Part shown: positions 7,573 to 16,394 of the stretch, piece after piece
Layout: each line of letters opens with the position of its first letter
Numbering within the stretch: the stretch's first letter is position 1
Origin: Hymenobacter citatus
GTDB taxonomy: Bacteria; Bacteroidota; Bacteroidia; Cytophagales; Hymenobacteraceae
Reading direction: 5' to 3'
Assembly: GCF_014333615.1 (NCBI RefSeq)
Contig: NZ_JACSCY010000001.1
Span: 186,001 to 250,000, forward strand
Length of the DNA stretch: 64,000 nt
Position numbers and translations under genes: made by a program
The notes under the pieces: model-generated
The model's input: the letters and a program-made list of their open reading frames with translations, nothing else
Database searches by the model: none
Told to the model about the DNA's origin: nothing

Positions 7573-8736
7573 ATGTCTGCTGCTGGTCTTGCCAACGCTC
7601 CCACACCGGTTCCGCTGGCCATTCTGTGTCTTTCGGCCAGTTGGGGTGGTCTGGAAATCAACACCGTTAAGCTAGCCGGCTGGTTGCTCGAACGTGGCTG
7701 GCCCGTGCAGCTCATTGCGTCGGTAGGGACGCCGCTGGCGGCGCAGGCACAGCAGCAGAGAATACCTGTTTGCTTTCTATCCAACCCCCTACGCGCCGTG
7801 GATGTTCCCGCTGCCTGGCGGTTGCGCACCGCATTGCGACGGCACGGTGCCCGCGTGCTCATTGTGACGCAAAACCAGGATCTGCCGCTGGCCGTGCTTT
7901 GCAAGCGGTGGCTGGCGCCGCACGTGCGGTTGGTGTATCAGCAACACATGCAGTTGGGCTTATCTAAACGCGACTTGATCCACACCTGGCGCTACCGGGC
8001 GCTGGATGCTTGGCTGACCCCGCTGCCTGGTCTGGCCCAGCAGGTAGGGGAGAAGACCCACATGGATATGCGCCGCGTGCATGTAGTACCGCTCGGGATT
8101 GAGCTAGACCGTTTTCTACATCCGGGTCTCACTTCGCAGCAGGCGCGCGAAGAGCTTCAATTACCGGCCACAGGCCAACTGCTCGGCCTGATTGGTCGCT
8201 TCGATGAAGGCAAGGGGCAGCAGTTCGTAGTAGACGCTTTTCACCACCTGCGACAACAGTTTCCGAACCAAGAGCTGCACTTAGTGTTGGTGGGCGAGGC
8301 CACCCGAAACCAAGAAGCGGCCAGTCACTACCGAGTAGCCGTGATAGAGCAAATAGCTGCATTGGGTTTGACTTCCTGCGTGCATCTTCGTGCCTTCACC
8401 GACCAACCGCAGGTAGTATACCGCGCCCTCGATGTGTTCTTGGTGGCCTCGGTCAACGAAACCTACGGTATGGTCACCATTGAGGCCATGGCGGCGGGGC
8501 TACCCATTGTGGCCGCTGCAACCGGCGGCACCCGCGAAATTCTGACAGAACAGGAAACGGGCCTGCTCTACCCGCTGGGTGATACCGCTGCCTGGACTAT
8601 AGCCGTAGGTTGGTGCCTGCAACAGCCAGAAGAAGCGCAGGAAATGGGGAAGCGTGCCCAGCATGAGGCCGTCCGCACCTACGCCTACCAGCGCCAGTGC
8701 GAGCTAACCGAAGCCGCATTGCATCACCTGTTGTAG
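7573..8736 (+). CDS. Glycosyltransferase family 4 protein
   Basis: A 387-residue GT-B-fold retaining glycosyltransferase. The N-terminal half has the acceptor-side Gly motif (SWGGLEINTVKLA). The C-terminal half has GRFDEGKGQ, where the sugar-nucleotide phosphate binds, and the EX7E motif in ETYGMVTIEAMAAGLP, followed by GGTREIL. It transfers a sugar from an NDP-sugar, probably to a lipid- or surface-glycan precursor at the cytoplasmic membrane face. The frame extends to 7504, but that segment overlaps the promoter, so ATG 7573 is chosen. No other polysaccharide genes are adjacent, so the acceptor is unknown. Confidence 0.85.
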   Translation: MSAAGLANAPTPVPLAILCLSASWGGLEINTVKLAGWLLERGWPVQLIASVGTPLAAQAQQQRIPVCFLSNPLRAVDVPAAWRLRTALRRHGARVLIVTQNQDLPLAVLCKRWLAPHVRLVYQQHMQLGLSKRDLIHTWRYRALDAWLTPLPGLAQQVGEKTHMDMRRVHVVPLGIELDRFLHPGLTSQQAREELQLPATGQLLGLIGRFDEGKGQQFVVDAFHHLRQQFPNQELHLVLVGEATRNQEAASHYRVAVIEQIAALGLTSCVHLRAFTDQPQVVYRALDVFLVASVNETYGMVTIEAMAAGLPIVAAATGGTREILTEQETGLLYPLGDTAAWTIAVGWCLQQPEEAQEMGKRAQHEAVRTYAYQRQCELTEAALHHLL

Positions 8737-8758
8737 CCCGAAGCCGCGGGCGAATAGT

Positions 8759-8766
8759 TATCTTTG
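8759..8766 (+). promoter_or_regulatory. Putative promoter of the DUF3109 gene, -7 element TATCTTTG
   Basis: Match to TAnnTTTG located 86 bp before the DUF3109 start. A TTG at 8731-8733 lies 25 bp upstream, slightly long for the -33 spacing. Confidence 0.5.
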
Positions 8767-8851
8767 TCTTTTAATTCTGCGTCGCGTTTCGCAAGTGTAG
8801 TGCTGTTTACACGCGTCGCCTACCTCCGGGAACTTCAGCGGCCACCACGCC

Positions 8852-9424
8852 ATGATCATCATTCAAAATACCGTCATCTCCGACGACGTGCGCGACAACT
8901 TTTTCGTGTGCAACCTGGAAGCCTGCAAGGGTGCCTGCTGCGTAGAGGGAGACCTGGGCGCCCCCCTGGAAGAAGGCGAGCTGCGCATTCTGGAGCAGGA
9001 ATACGAGGCCATTAAGCCCTACCTCACCGAAGCCGGCCGCGAAGCCATTGAGCAACAAGGCCTTTATATCAAAGATTGGGAAGGCGACTTCAGCACCACT
9101 ACCATCAACGACCGGGAGTGTGCCTACGCCCTCTACGACGAGCGCGGCATCCTGAAATGCGGCATCGAGCAGGCCTACCTGGCTGGGGCTACCACGTTCA
9201 AAAAGCCCATTAGCTGCCATCTCTACCCCATCCGTATCAGCAAATACGAGGATTTTGAAGCGCTGAACTACGACCGGTGGGGCATTTGCAATCCGGCCTG
9301 CGCATTCGGCGGCGAGCTAGGCGTGCGCGTGTACCAGTTCCTGAAAGAGCCGCTGATTCGGAAGTATGGCGAGGCGTGGTACGGCGAGCTGGTGCAGGAG
9401 ATTGAGGGTAGTGCGCAGGGTTAA
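8852..9424 (+). CDS. DUF3109 family cysteine-rich protein
   Basis: A 190-residue soluble protein with nine cysteines: C20, C25, C29, C30, C90, C103, C122, C146 and C150. The pattern C-x4-C-x3-CC near the N-terminus and C-x3-C near position 146 is characteristic of DUF3109, related to YkgJ-type zinc/iron-binding proteins. It probably binds a metal or an Fe-S cluster; no reaction is known. The stop codon overlaps the stop codon of the convergent Uma2 gene by sharing TTA within TTAA at 9421-9424. Confidence 0.85.
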   Translation: MIIIQNTVISDDVRDNFFVCNLEACKGACCVEGDLGAPLEEGELRILEQEYEAIKPYLTEAGREAIEQQGLYIKDWEGDFSTTTINDRECAYALYDERGILKCGIEQAYLAGATTFKKPISCHLYPIRISKYEDFEALNYDRWGICNPACAFGGELGVRVYQFLKEPLIRKYGEAWYGELVQEIEGSAQG

Positions 9425-10038
9425 GAAATAGTTTCAGCTAAATGCAGTGGGGGTAGCCCAACTTCCTCGTATACTTCGGCTACTGTCATGCGCAAATGAA
9501 GAGAAGGGAAATATAGAATCTCCTGCGACTGACGCAACATGGTGAGCTCCCAGGCGCCTCGCTCATTTAGCAAATAACTTTCTACAAACACCCGCTTCTG
9601 AGAGATCAACACGTATTGGCGCAACGATGGTAGAAGCTGATACTGTTGCAATTTCCAACTTCGGTCGCGCAGTTCCGTGGAGTTCGATAGCACCTCAATT
9701 AGTAGAGTAGGGTGTTGTACAATACGAGTTTCCAGCTGATCTTCTTCCGCGCAGGTGACCATTACATCGGGATATGTGAAATGGTCGTCGGCGTTAATGC
9801 GCAGGCGAACATTCTCGTCAAATACCCGGCAGCCCTTACCGCGTAATCCCAGCCGTAGCGCAATCACACAGTTCTGCTTGATGGTGTTATGCGCGAAGGT
9901 AGCGCCCGCCATAGCCTGCGGACCATCCAACGGAAAAATTTCGCCGTGGTAGTACTCATGCCGGATATCCGACACTTCTTCCAGCGCAAAGTATTCCTCC
10001 ACGGTATAGCGGCGCGTGTAGTCGGGTAGGGTAGGCAT
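9421..10038 (-). CDS. Uma2 family (PD-(D/E)XK) endonuclease-like protein
   Basis: A 205-residue member of the Uma2/DUF820 family. The nuclease-fold residues are visible: YPDVMV (Asp) and [10 protein letters not shown] (Glu), preceded by the family opening [11 protein letters not shown] and the segment GEIFPLDG. These proteins have a restriction-endonuclease-like fold; their natural substrate is not established, and in cyanobacteria and some Bacteroidota they occur in many copies. The gene stands alone, downstream of the accC terminator and facing the DUF3109 gene. Confidence 0.85.
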   Translation of the reverse strand: MPTLPDYTRRYTVEEYFALEEVSDIRHEYYHGEIFPLDGPQAMAGATFAHNTIKQNCVIALRLGLRGKGCRVFDENVRLRINADDHFTYPDVMVTCAEEDQLETRIVQHPTLLIEVLSNSTELRDRSWKLQQYQLLPSLRQYVLISQKRVFVESYLLNERGAWELTMLRQSQEILYFPSLHLRMTVAEVYEEVGLPPLHLAETIS

Positions 10039-10082
10039 AAAGCGAAATAAGGTATACAGCGTAAAATACGCAGATTAAACGC

Positions 10083-10118
10083 AAAGAAGCGCCGAAGGAA
10101 CTCCTTCGGCGCTTCTTT
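10083..10118 (-). terminator. Terminator of the DUF177-to-accC operon
   Basis: A perfect stem of about 16 bp (AAGAAGCGCCGAAGGA and its complement) with a very tight loop, ending in TTT on either side. It lies 20 bp past the accC stop and before the Uma2 gene, so it can end the long minus-strand operon. Confidence 0.8.
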
Positions 10119-10137
10119 ATCGGGCTTGCAAAACGAC

Positions 10138-11484
10138 CTATAGGGTCGAAAAGTCGAACGACGTTTCCAGGAACTTCGTGGTGAAATCACCGTCCCGGAA
10201 GTTCTGGTTGTCCATTAAGGCCAAGTGAAACGGAATAGTCGTTTTCACGCCTTCCACTACAAACTCCGAGAGGGCGCGCTTCATCTTCACGATACACTCC
10301 TCGCGGGTTTGGGCCGTGGTGATGAGCTTGGCAATCATCGAATCGTAGTTGGGCGGAATGGTGTAGCCCGCATATACGTGCGTATCCACGCGCACGCCGT
10401 GGCCGCCGGGAATGTGCAGCGTCGTGATCTTGCCGGGCGAAGGGCGGAAGCCATTCGTGGGGTCCTCGGCATTGATGCGGCACTCCATCGCGTGCATCTG
10501 GGGGTAGTAATTGTTACCCGAAATTGAGATGCCGGCGGCTACTTTGATTTGCTCCTTGATGAGGTCGTAGTTGATGATTTCCTCCGTCACGGGGTGCTCC
10601 ACCTGAATGCGGGTGTTCATCTCCATGAAGTAGAAATCCCGGTTTTTGTCAACCAGAAACTCAATGGTCCCTACCCCTTCGTAGCCAATAGCCGAGGCAC
10701 CAGCAATGGCTGCCTTGCCCATCCGCTCGCGTAACTCGTCGGTCATGAAGGGCGAGGGGGCTTCCTCCACCAGCTTCTGGTGACGGCGCTGGATGGAGCA
10801 GTCGCGCTCCGAGAGGTGGCACACGTGGCCGTACTGGTCACCGCACACCTGAATTTCGATGTGACGCGGTTCTTCTACAAACTTCTCCAGGTACACACCA
10901 TCGTTGCCGAAGGCCGCTTTGGCCTCCGTGCGAGCGTCGTTCCAGGCCTTTTCAAACTCCTCTTCCGAGTTGATGATACGCATACCGCGTCCACCGCCGC
11001 CGGCTGTAGCCTTCAGAATAACCGGGTATTTAATCTTGGTAGCAACCTTTTTGCCCTGCTCCAGTGAATCGAGCAGGCCTACAGAGCCCGGAATGCACGG
11101 CACACCAGCCTTGATCATGGTCGCTTTAGCCGAGGCCTTATCACCCATCTGATTGATCATTTCAGGCGAGGCCCCAATGAACTTGATACCGTTTTCCTGG
11201 CAGATGCGCGAGAATTCCGCGTTTTCTGAAAGAAAGCCGTAGCCAGGGTGAATGGCGTCGGCATTGGTAATCTCAGCGGCCGCAATCAGACTTGGAATGT
11301 TCAGGTAGGATAGCGACGAGGTAGGCGGCCCGATGCACACAGCTTCATCGGCGAAGCGCACGTGCAGGCTGTCTTTATCGGCAGTCGAGTACACGGCTAC
11401 CGTCTTGATACCCATTTCCTTACAGGTGCGAATAATTCGCAGGGCAATTTCGCCCCGGTTCGCAATGAGGATTTTCTTAAACAT
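10138..11484 (-). CDS. accC: Acetyl-CoA carboxylase, biotin carboxylase subunit
   Basis: ATP-dependent carboxylation of biotin on AccB, the first half-reaction of malonyl-CoA synthesis. The protein has 448 residues, the normal AccC length. Visible motifs: N-terminal [15 protein letters not shown], the ATP-grasp glycine loop [10 protein letters not shown], catalytic region [12 protein letters not shown], and [14 protein letters not shown] carrying the metal-binding Glu and catalytic Arg. It is the last gene of a minus-strand operon. It follows accB after an 118-bp gap filled by a large inverted repeat, unusual for an accBC junction. Confidence 0.97.
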   Translation of the reverse strand: MFKKILIANRGEIALRIIRTCKEMGIKTVAVYSTADKDSLHVRFADEAVCIGPPTSSLSYLNIPSLIAAAEITNADAIHPGYGFLSENAEFSRICQENGIKFIGASPEMINQMGDKASAKATMIKAGVPCIPGSVGLLDSLEQGKKVATKIKYPVILKATAGGGGRGMRIINSEEEFEKAWNDARTEAKAAFGNDGVYLEKFVEEPRHIEIQVCGDQYGHVCHLSERDCSIQRRHQKLVEEAPSPFMTDELRERMGKAAIAGASAIGYEGVGTIEFLVDKNRDFYFMEMNTRIQVEHPVTEEIINYDLIKEQIKVAAGISISGNNYYPQMHAMECRINAEDPTNGFRPSPGKITTLHIPGGHGVRVDTHVYAGYTIPPNYDSMIAKLITTAQTREECIVKMKRALSEFVVEGVKTTIPFHLALMDNQNFRDGDFTTKFLETSFDFSTL

Positions 11485-11488
11485 GAGT

Positions 11489-11597
11489 GGGGTCTTAGGG
11501 TCTTAGGAGCTTGGGGTCTTGGAAAAAAGAAAGGGTCTTGCGGACTTAGAGCTGGCAGCAAAACCAAGACTCTAAGTCCCCAAGACCCTAAGACCCC
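11489..11597. repeat. Inverted repeat inside the accB-accC gap (GGTCTTAGG family)
   Basis: The left arm at 11489-11522 is built of GGGGTCTTAGG, GGTCTTAGGAGC and TTGGGGTCTTGG words. The right arm at 11564-11597 is its complement with few mismatches. It fills almost all of the space between accB and accC and would fold into a long stem-loop in the operon mRNA. It has no T-run of terminator type on the minus strand. Confidence 0.8.
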
Positions 11598-11602
11598 AGC
11601 AA

Positions 11603-12109
11603 TTACATTGGCTCAATCAGGAACAGTGGCTGATCGTATTCAACGGGGGTAGCGTTGTCGACCAGAATCTTCACCACGCGGCCAGCCTGCTCGGCTTCAA
11701 TCTCGTTGAATAGCTTCATGGCTTCGATGATGCAGATTACCTGGCCTTTCTCAACTTGGTCGCCTACCTGTACAAACATGGGTGCTTCGGGGCTGCTGCT
11801 GCGGTAGAAGGTGCCAATCATGGGCGCCTTCAGCGACTGGTAGTTGCCACCCGTGGCGGGCGCAGCTTCTGAGGCTGGAACTGCCGCCGCTGCAGGTGCT
11901 GCTGGAGCAGGAGCGGTAGGTAGGGCTGCTGCCGGAGCGGGGGCGGCCGGAGCCGCTGGCGCCGGAGCAGCGCTGCTAATTACCGGCTTGTAGCTGGGCT
12001 CGCGCTGAACCGAGATTTTAAATTCCTCGGTTTCAATGTTGACTTTGTTCAGGCCCGATTTGGCAATGAAGTCGATGAGGTCTTGTAGTTCTTTGGCTTT
12101 CATGAGCAC
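11603..12109 (-). CDS. accB: Acetyl-CoA carboxylase biotin carboxyl carrier protein
   Basis: A 168-residue BCCP. The biotinyl domain has the target motif EAMKLFNE with Lys132 as the biotinylated residue. Residues 44-86 form an Ala/Pro-rich flexible linker (PAPAAPAAPAPAAALP) that lets the domain swing between AccC and the carboxyltransferase. The start may be the ATG at 12109 or 12103 (MKAKELQDL). It is followed by accC and preceded by efp at 24 bp; membership in the lipid/translation operon is clear. Confidence 0.95.
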   Translation of the reverse strand: MLMKAKELQDLIDFIAKSGLNKVNIETEEFKISVQREPSYKPVISSAAPAPAAPAAPAPAAALPTAPAPAAPAAAAVPASEAAPATGGNYQSLKAPMIGTFYRSSSPEAPMFVQVGDQVEKGQVICIIEAMKLFNEIEAEQAGRVVKILVDNATPVEYDQPLFLIEPM

Positions 12110-12133
12110 GGTAGGGTGGAGTTGCTGGCAGAA

Positions 12134-12697
12134 TTACTTAACCCGCTCGACGTAGCTGTAGTCGCTGGTCTTGATGCGGATTTTGGTGTCGGTATCAATA
12201 AATAGCGGTACTTGAATGCGGGCACCTGTTTCTACAGTGGCCGGCTTGAGGGTATTGGTTGCTGTATCACCGCGCAAACCAGGCTCGGTGTAAGTTACTA
12301 CCAAATCAACCGTAGTAGGTAGCTCGGCTGTGAGAGGTTGCTCGGTTTCAGCATGAAACAGGATAGTTACCTCTTGGCCTTCCTTCATCAAATCGGCAAA
12401 CGGCACCATCGCCTCGGGCAGTACTACCTGCTCAAATGAAGCATTGTCCATGAAGGTATAGCCGTAGTCGTCCTGAAATAGGTACTGGTGCGGGCGCTGC
12501 TCCACACGAGCAGTTTCCACCTTTACTCCAGCATTAAACGTGTTATCTAGCGTTTTGCCGGTTTTGATGTTGCGCATTTTGGTGCGCACGAAAGCCGGTC
12601 CTTTGCCGGGTTTCACGTGCTGAAACTCAGTGATGACGTGCAGGTCGCCGTTGTAGTTCAGCACGAGCCCGTTGCGGAAGTCTGCGGTAGTAGCCAT
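12134..12697 (-). CDS. efp: Translation elongation factor P
   Basis: EF-P binds between the P and E sites of the ribosome and relieves stalling at polyproline. The protein has 187 residues with three OB-type domains. The tip loop VKPGKGPAF carries Lys32, the position that is modified in many bacteria; no modification gene (epmA/epmB or earP) is visible in the window. The C-terminal signature region near PATVETGARIQVPLFI is intact. It lies between fabH and accB in the same operon, an arrangement common in Bacteroidota. Confidence 0.97.
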   Translation of the reverse strand: MATTADFRNGLVLNYNGDLHVITEFQHVKPGKGPAFVRTKMRNIKTGKTLDNTFNAGVKVETARVEQRPHQYLFQDDYGYTFMDNASFEQVVLPEAMVPFADLMKEGQEVTILFHAETEQPLTAELPTTVDLVVTYTEPGLRGDTATNTLKPATVETGARIQVPLFIDTDTKIRIKTSDYSYVERVK

Positions 12698-12813
12698 GGT
12701 TTTAATTAGGAATTAAGGAGTAAAAATTAAGAATTAAAGTAAGAAGCAAGAACTGACTTGCTGTTAGGTAAAAATTACTTTGGACAGTCAGTTAGTACTT
12801 CAATCGTTAATCC
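12698..12813. repeat. AATTAAG-type low-complexity spacer between fabH and efp
   Basis: The 116-bp gap begins with tandem near-copies of the word AATTAAGGA / AATTAAGAATTAAAG at 12705-12738. Similar AT-rich word spacers (AAATGTTAA at 15120-15150) occur elsewhere in the window. No strong promoter match was found. Confidence 0.45.
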
Positions 12814-13818
12814 CTAATTGCGCGAAGCGCCGTCATATGCCCATTTCAGGTATAGCGCGCCCCATGTAAAGCCACCCCCGAAGGCAGCAAAAATGAGGTT
12901 GTCGCCTTTACGAAGCTGCTGCTCGTAGTCGGCTAGGCAAAGCGGGATGGTGGCGTTGGTGGTGTTGCCGTACTTGTGAATAGTGAGCATCACTTTCTCT
13001 GGACCGATGCCCACGCGCTGGGCGGTAGCGTCGATGATACGCTTGTTGGCCTGGTGTGGCACCAGCCAGGCAATGTCGTCGGCAGAAAGGTGGTTGCGGT
13101 CGGCTACCTGAGCGGCTACGTCGGCCATGTTTTTCACGGCAAATTTGAAGACAGCCGCACCTTCTTGGTAGACAAAATGCTCGCGGTTAGCTACCGTTTC
13201 GGCAGAGGGCGGACGGCGTGAACCGCCGGCTTTCTGGTGCAGGTGCTGCTCGCCGCGGCCATCGGAATGCAGCTCGTGGTCTAATAAGCCTAGGCCGTCG
13301 GTAGTGGGTTCGAGGAGTACGGCGCCAGCGCCGTCCCCAAAAATGATACAGGTAGAGCGGTCTGTATAATCGATGATGCTCGACATTTTATCTGCTCCTA
13401 CTACCACTACCTTTTTGTACGTACCGGTCTGGATAAACTGCGCTCCTGTGGTGAGGGCATACAAAAAGCCCGAGCACGCAGCCTGCATGTCGAAGCTAAA
13501 TGCTTTGGTGGTGCCAATAGCCGCCGAAATAATATTGGCAGTAGCCGGAAAAACCAGATCCGGCGTGGTGGTAGCGCAAATCAGTAGATCGATTTCCTCG
13601 GCGCGAGTACCGGTTTTGGCCAGCAATTGTTCTACGGCTTTAATAGCCATAACCGACGTGCCCTGGTTTTCACCCTTCAGAATGTGTCGCTCCTGAATCC
13701 CGGTTCGGCTTACAATCCACTCGTCCGTTGTGTCTACCAGTGTTTCGAGTTCTTTGTTCGTAAGCACATAATCGGGTACGTAGGACCCAACTCCGGTGAT
13801 GGCGGCAGTTATCTTCAT
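12814..13818 (-). CDS. fabH: Beta-ketoacyl-ACP synthase III
   Basis: Condenses acetyl-CoA (or branched acyl-CoA) with malonyl-ACP to start fatty acid synthesis. The protein is 334 residues from the ATG at 13818 ([15 protein letters not shown]). The catalytic triad is Cys115 in MQAACSGF, His255 in VPHQANKR and Asn285 in KYGNTTNAT. The frame extends to 13848, but the family start is at MKITAAI. It follows plsX by 57 bp in the operon; Bacteroidota FabH usually accepts branched primers, which fits the iso-fatty acids of this group (family knowledge, not seen here). Confidence 0.96.
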   Translation of the reverse strand: MKITAAITGVGSYVPDYVLTNKELETLVDTTDEWIVSRTGIQERHILKGENQGTSVMAIKAVEQLLAKTGTRAEEIDLLICATTTPDLVFPATANIISAAIGTTKAFSFDMQAACSGFLYALTTGAQFIQTGTYKKVVVVGADKMSSIIDYTDRSTCIIFGDGAGAVLLEPTTDGLGLLDHELHSDGRGEQHLHQKAGGSRRPPSAETVANREHFVYQEGAAVFKFAVKNMADVAAQVADRNHLSADDIAWLVPHQANKRIIDATAQRVGIGPEKVMLTIHKYGNTTNATIPLCLADYEQQLRKGDNLIFAAFGGGFTWGALYLKWAYDGASRN

Positions 13819-13875
13819 CTGTGGGGTGAGGAAAGCGCGGTAACACAAAGTCCGGCCGGAGCCGGACTGCTGTTG

Positions 13876-14817
13876 TTAAGACTTGAAGGTAGCTTTGATT
13901 TGATCAGAAATACCAGATTGGGCCATTTGATAGCCTTGCACCAGCATGCTACAAATAGCAGTGGGTGTGCTCACGCCATGGCCAATAATCGCGTTGTCGT
14001 TGATGCCTAGAATAGGGCTACCGCCAGCGGCTTCGTAGTTGAACTTCTCGAAGAACGGATCTACGATATGACGCTCAACCAGAATATCATAAACCGACTC
14101 GGCCATTTTCAGCATCACGTTGCCGGTGTAGCCGTCGCATACTACCACGTCTGCCTTGTCGTTAAACAGGTCGCGCCCTTCTATATTGCCAATGAAGTGT
14201 ATATGCGGGTTGACTTTCAGCAGTTGGTGAGCGGCTTGCAGCAGGGCAGTGCCCTTGCCCTCTTCTTCGCCCAAATTCATCAGGCCCACTTTAGGGGTAG
14301 TGATGCCTAATACATATTGTGCGTAGAGAGAGCCCAATTCACCAAATTGCTCCAGCATCTCGGGCTTGCATTCGGCATTGGCGCCTACATCTAGAAAGAT
14401 GCCGTAGCCACCGTGCAGCTTCGGAACAAAGTTGGCAATGGCCGGGCGCAACACGCCTGGCACGGCCTTTACACTAAACATAGCACCTACCAGCATGGCG
14501 CCCGTGCTACCCGCCGAGCAAAAGGCATCTACCTCACCACTATGCAGCATTCGGTAGCCTACAGCAATACTCGAATCTTGCTTTTGCTGGTAGGCCTTAG
14601 CCGGGTGCTCACCCATCGCAATGACCTGTGTGGCTGGCACAAAAGCCAGGCTTTCAGCCGCTGCACCGTGTTGCTGGAGCAGCGGCCGTACAGCCTCTTC
14701 CTGGCCGATGAGCACAACTTGAGCTTTGCCGGCTAATTGTTGCGCGGCCAGCACGGCACCATCGACGGCAGCCTGGGGAGCAAAATCGCCCCCCATTGCG
14801 TCCAGGGCTATCTTCAT
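13876..14817 (-). CDS. plsX: Phosphate acyltransferase PlsX
   Basis: Makes acyl-phosphate from acyl-ACP for PlsY in phospholipid synthesis; peripheral membrane enzyme. The protein has 313 residues. The opening KIALDAMGGDFAP and the internal PAIANFVPKLHGG and CDGYTGNVMLKM segments are diagnostic. It lies between rpmF and fabH as in most bacteria, giving coordinated control of lipid initiation. Confidence 0.97.
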   Translation of the reverse strand: MKIALDAMGGDFAPQAAVDGAVLAAQQLAGKAQVVLIGQEEAVRPLLQQHGAAAESLAFVPATQVIAMGEHPAKAYQQKQDSSIAVGYRMLHSGEVDAFCSAGSTGAMLVGAMFSVKAVPGVLRPAIANFVPKLHGGYGIFLDVGANAECKPEMLEQFGELGSLYAQYVLGITTPKVGLMNLGEEEGKGTALLQAAHQLLKVNPHIHFIGNIEGRDLFNDKADVVVCDGYTGNVMLKMAESVYDILVERHIVDPFFEKFNYEAAGGSPILGINDNAIIGHGVSTPTAICSMLVQGYQMAQSGISDQIKATFKS

Positions 14818-14888
14818 GAACGGGTGTTAAGGAAGTCAGAGGTCAGGTTAATCGGCCGGGAGGGGCCAGCGGCGAGGGGTAGCGTGGG

Positions 14889-15113
14889 CTATTCCTCGTC
14901 TTCGGTAGGGGCCGCAGCCGATGCTACTGGAGCGTAGTCCTTAATAGCTACTTTGCCGTTCAGGTACAGGTCGCCGTCTACTACGTAAGCCTTGTGGCGC
15001 AGGTGCAGCTCACCGGTGGTCTGGCAAACGGTAACGGCTTTGGGGGTCAGTTTGTCGTGGGTGCGGCGTTTGTCGCGTACAGCGGAGGAGGTGCGGCGCT
15101 TAGGATGAGCCAT
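14889..15113 (-). CDS. rpmF: 50S ribosomal protein L32
   Basis: A 74-residue protein opening MAHPKRRTSSAVRDKRRTHD, the unmistakable N-terminus of L32. The zinc-ribbon form of L32 has four Cys; here only one remains (C30 in VCQTTGELH), so this is a zinc-independent form. The C-terminal tail is an acidic/Ala extension (SAAAPTEDEE). It sits between the DUF177 gene and plsX, the conserved yceD-rpmF-plsX order. Confidence 0.95.
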   Translation of the reverse strand: MAHPKRRTSSAVRDKRRTHDKLTPKAVTVCQTTGELHLRHKAYVVDGDLYLNGKVAIKDYAPVASAAAPTEDEE

Positions 15114-15162
15114 GGTATTGAAATGTTAAATGTTAAGTGTTAAATGTTGAATGACCTAGCGC

Positions 15163-15696
15163 TTAATTCAGGTTGCGCAACGCGTTCCAGCGGGGGTCGG
15201 TGAAGTCGTCATCCTCATCATCGTCGCCCTCAGTGCGGGTTGTGAAGATGAGTTTGCTGTCGGCATCAGGATTTTCGTCGGGCTCGTTTTGGAAGCGTGG
15301 GTGCAGCTTCTTCATTGGAATAGCCAAGCCGATATAGTCAAACAGGTGCTGCGCAATGGGTAATACCTGCGTGTCAGGCGTGATTTGCAACACGTCCTCG
15401 TCCAGATCAGCGTAGGTATCGCCGAAGCGCACCAGCAACTGCCGCTGCACATCAATAGGCTGATCGAAATCGTCCAAGCTCCGGTCGCAGGTAACCTGTA
15501 CGGTGCCTTTGATGTGAAAGTCGAGGGTCAGCAGACGGTCCGTCTTGAGTAGGTCCAAGTCTACGTGCAGGTTGCCTTCCTGAATCAACTGCTGATCGAA
15601 TCGGGCGAAGAAGTCCGGCCCCAACTCAAATGCATAATGATGCATCTTATTCGCCAGTTTGGCGATGTTGAGGTCAAATTGAGAGTCTTTTTTCAC
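15163..15696 (-). CDS. DUF177 (YceD-like) protein
   Basis: A 177-residue acidic protein of the DUF177/YceD family, found upstream of rpmF across bacteria. The core segment HIKGTVQVTCDRSLDDFDQP carries the conserved Cys. In plants and E. coli members are linked to 23S rRNA accumulation, but the biochemical role is not settled. The C-terminus is highly acidic (EGDDDEDDDFTDPRWNAL). It is the first gene of the operon, with a -7 element at 15718-15725. Confidence 0.9.
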   Translation of the reverse strand: MKKDSQFDLNIAKLANKMHHYAFELGPDFFARFDQQLIQEGNLHVDLDLLKTDRLLTLDFHIKGTVQVTCDRSLDDFDQPIDVQRQLLVRFGDTYADLDEDVLQITPDTQVLPIAQHLFDYIGLAIPMKKLHPRFQNEPDENPDADSKLIFTTRTEGDDDEDDDFTDPRWNALRNLN

Positions 15697-15717
15697 AGTC
15701 GACTAAATAGCAGGGGG

Positions 15718-15725
15718 CAAAAGTA
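15718..15725 (-). promoter_or_regulatory. Putative promoter of the DUF177-rpmF-plsX-fabH-efp-accBC operon
   Basis: TACTTTTG on the minus strand matches TAnnTTTG, 22 bp upstream of the first start codon, giving a very short leader. A clear -33 box was not found. Confidence 0.5.
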
Positions 15726-15773
15726 GAAAGATTTCTGCGGTTTATAAAAGGGCCAGTAGACGCAGAAAGTGGC

Positions 15774-16121
15774 TTAGGCAGTTTTTAGAATGAATTCCGG
15801 ACTGATGCCCAAACGTTCGTAGAGCTTTTTAGCCAAATCCAACGTCACGCGTCGCTTGCCGCTCAAAATCTGCGACAACCGGCCGGCCGGTACCTCCAGC
15901 AGCTGCGCCAGCTCCTTTTGCTTGAGCTGCAAATGCTGACGCTTCAGCTCAATCATTTCGGCCAGCGTAACGGGTAGGCTGGGCAGGTGTTGTAGTCGGG
16001 TTTCGTACTGCGCCAGTGCCGTTACCAGTGCCTGCGTTTCCTCCCCGGCATCGGCCACCGCCAGCAGCGCATCCAGGCGGCGTAGCGCTTGGCGATATTG
16101 AGCGGGAGTGGAGAGGGTCAT
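15774..16121 (-). CDS. HigA-like helix-turn-helix antitoxin/regulator
   Basis: A 115-residue protein whose C-terminal half is an XRE-type helix-turn-helix: LKQKELAQLLEVPAGRLSQI then LSGKRRVTLDLAKKLYERLG. The N-terminal half (TPAQYRQALRRLDALLA, with ETQALVTALAQYE) matches HigA antitoxins of type II systems, which bind a RelE-like HigB toxin. The frame opens at 16136, but MTLSTPAQ at 16121 is the typical start. No higB-like gene is found next to it on either strand, so it may be an orphan antitoxin or a stand-alone regulator. Confidence 0.75.
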   Translation of the reverse strand: MTLSTPAQYRQALRRLDALLAVADAGEETQALVTALAQYETRLQHLPSLPVTLAEMIELKRQHLQLKQKELAQLLEVPAGRLSQILSGKRRVTLDLAKKLYERLGISPEFILKTA

Positions 16122-16136
16122 GCGACTGAAAAGCAA

Positions 16137-16394
16137 CCAGGTTGTAAAAGCTGGCGCAAAGGTCGTGAATAAATTTCAGACGCGAAATAAAGTTTCGATT
16201 TTGGAAAGATTTATATGTGTTGTGGGTGCTGTAACACGCTATAAAGCAAAATGTTGTGTAATAAATATTTATTCGAATACAAGGTAGAAAGTTGCGGCAG
16301 AGCAACGCAACTCACTTATCGAACGGATACCGCCGTTGTTTCATTTCGCAATTCCAACGCGAAAACCGCCTCATTAGATAAGTATGGGCTGAGC
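16137..16394. other. AT-rich intergenic region upstream of the HigA-like gene
   Basis: The 258-bp gap contains AATAAATATTTATT at about 16259-16272, a near-palindrome suited to an operator or promoter region of the HigA-like gene. All frames were read for a HigB toxin remnant and nothing recognisable was found. Confidence 0.4.

Noticed and set aside
16137..16394. HigB-type toxin or its remnant upstream of the HigA-like gene
   Set aside because: All frames were read; none shows a RelE/HigB pattern or adequate length.
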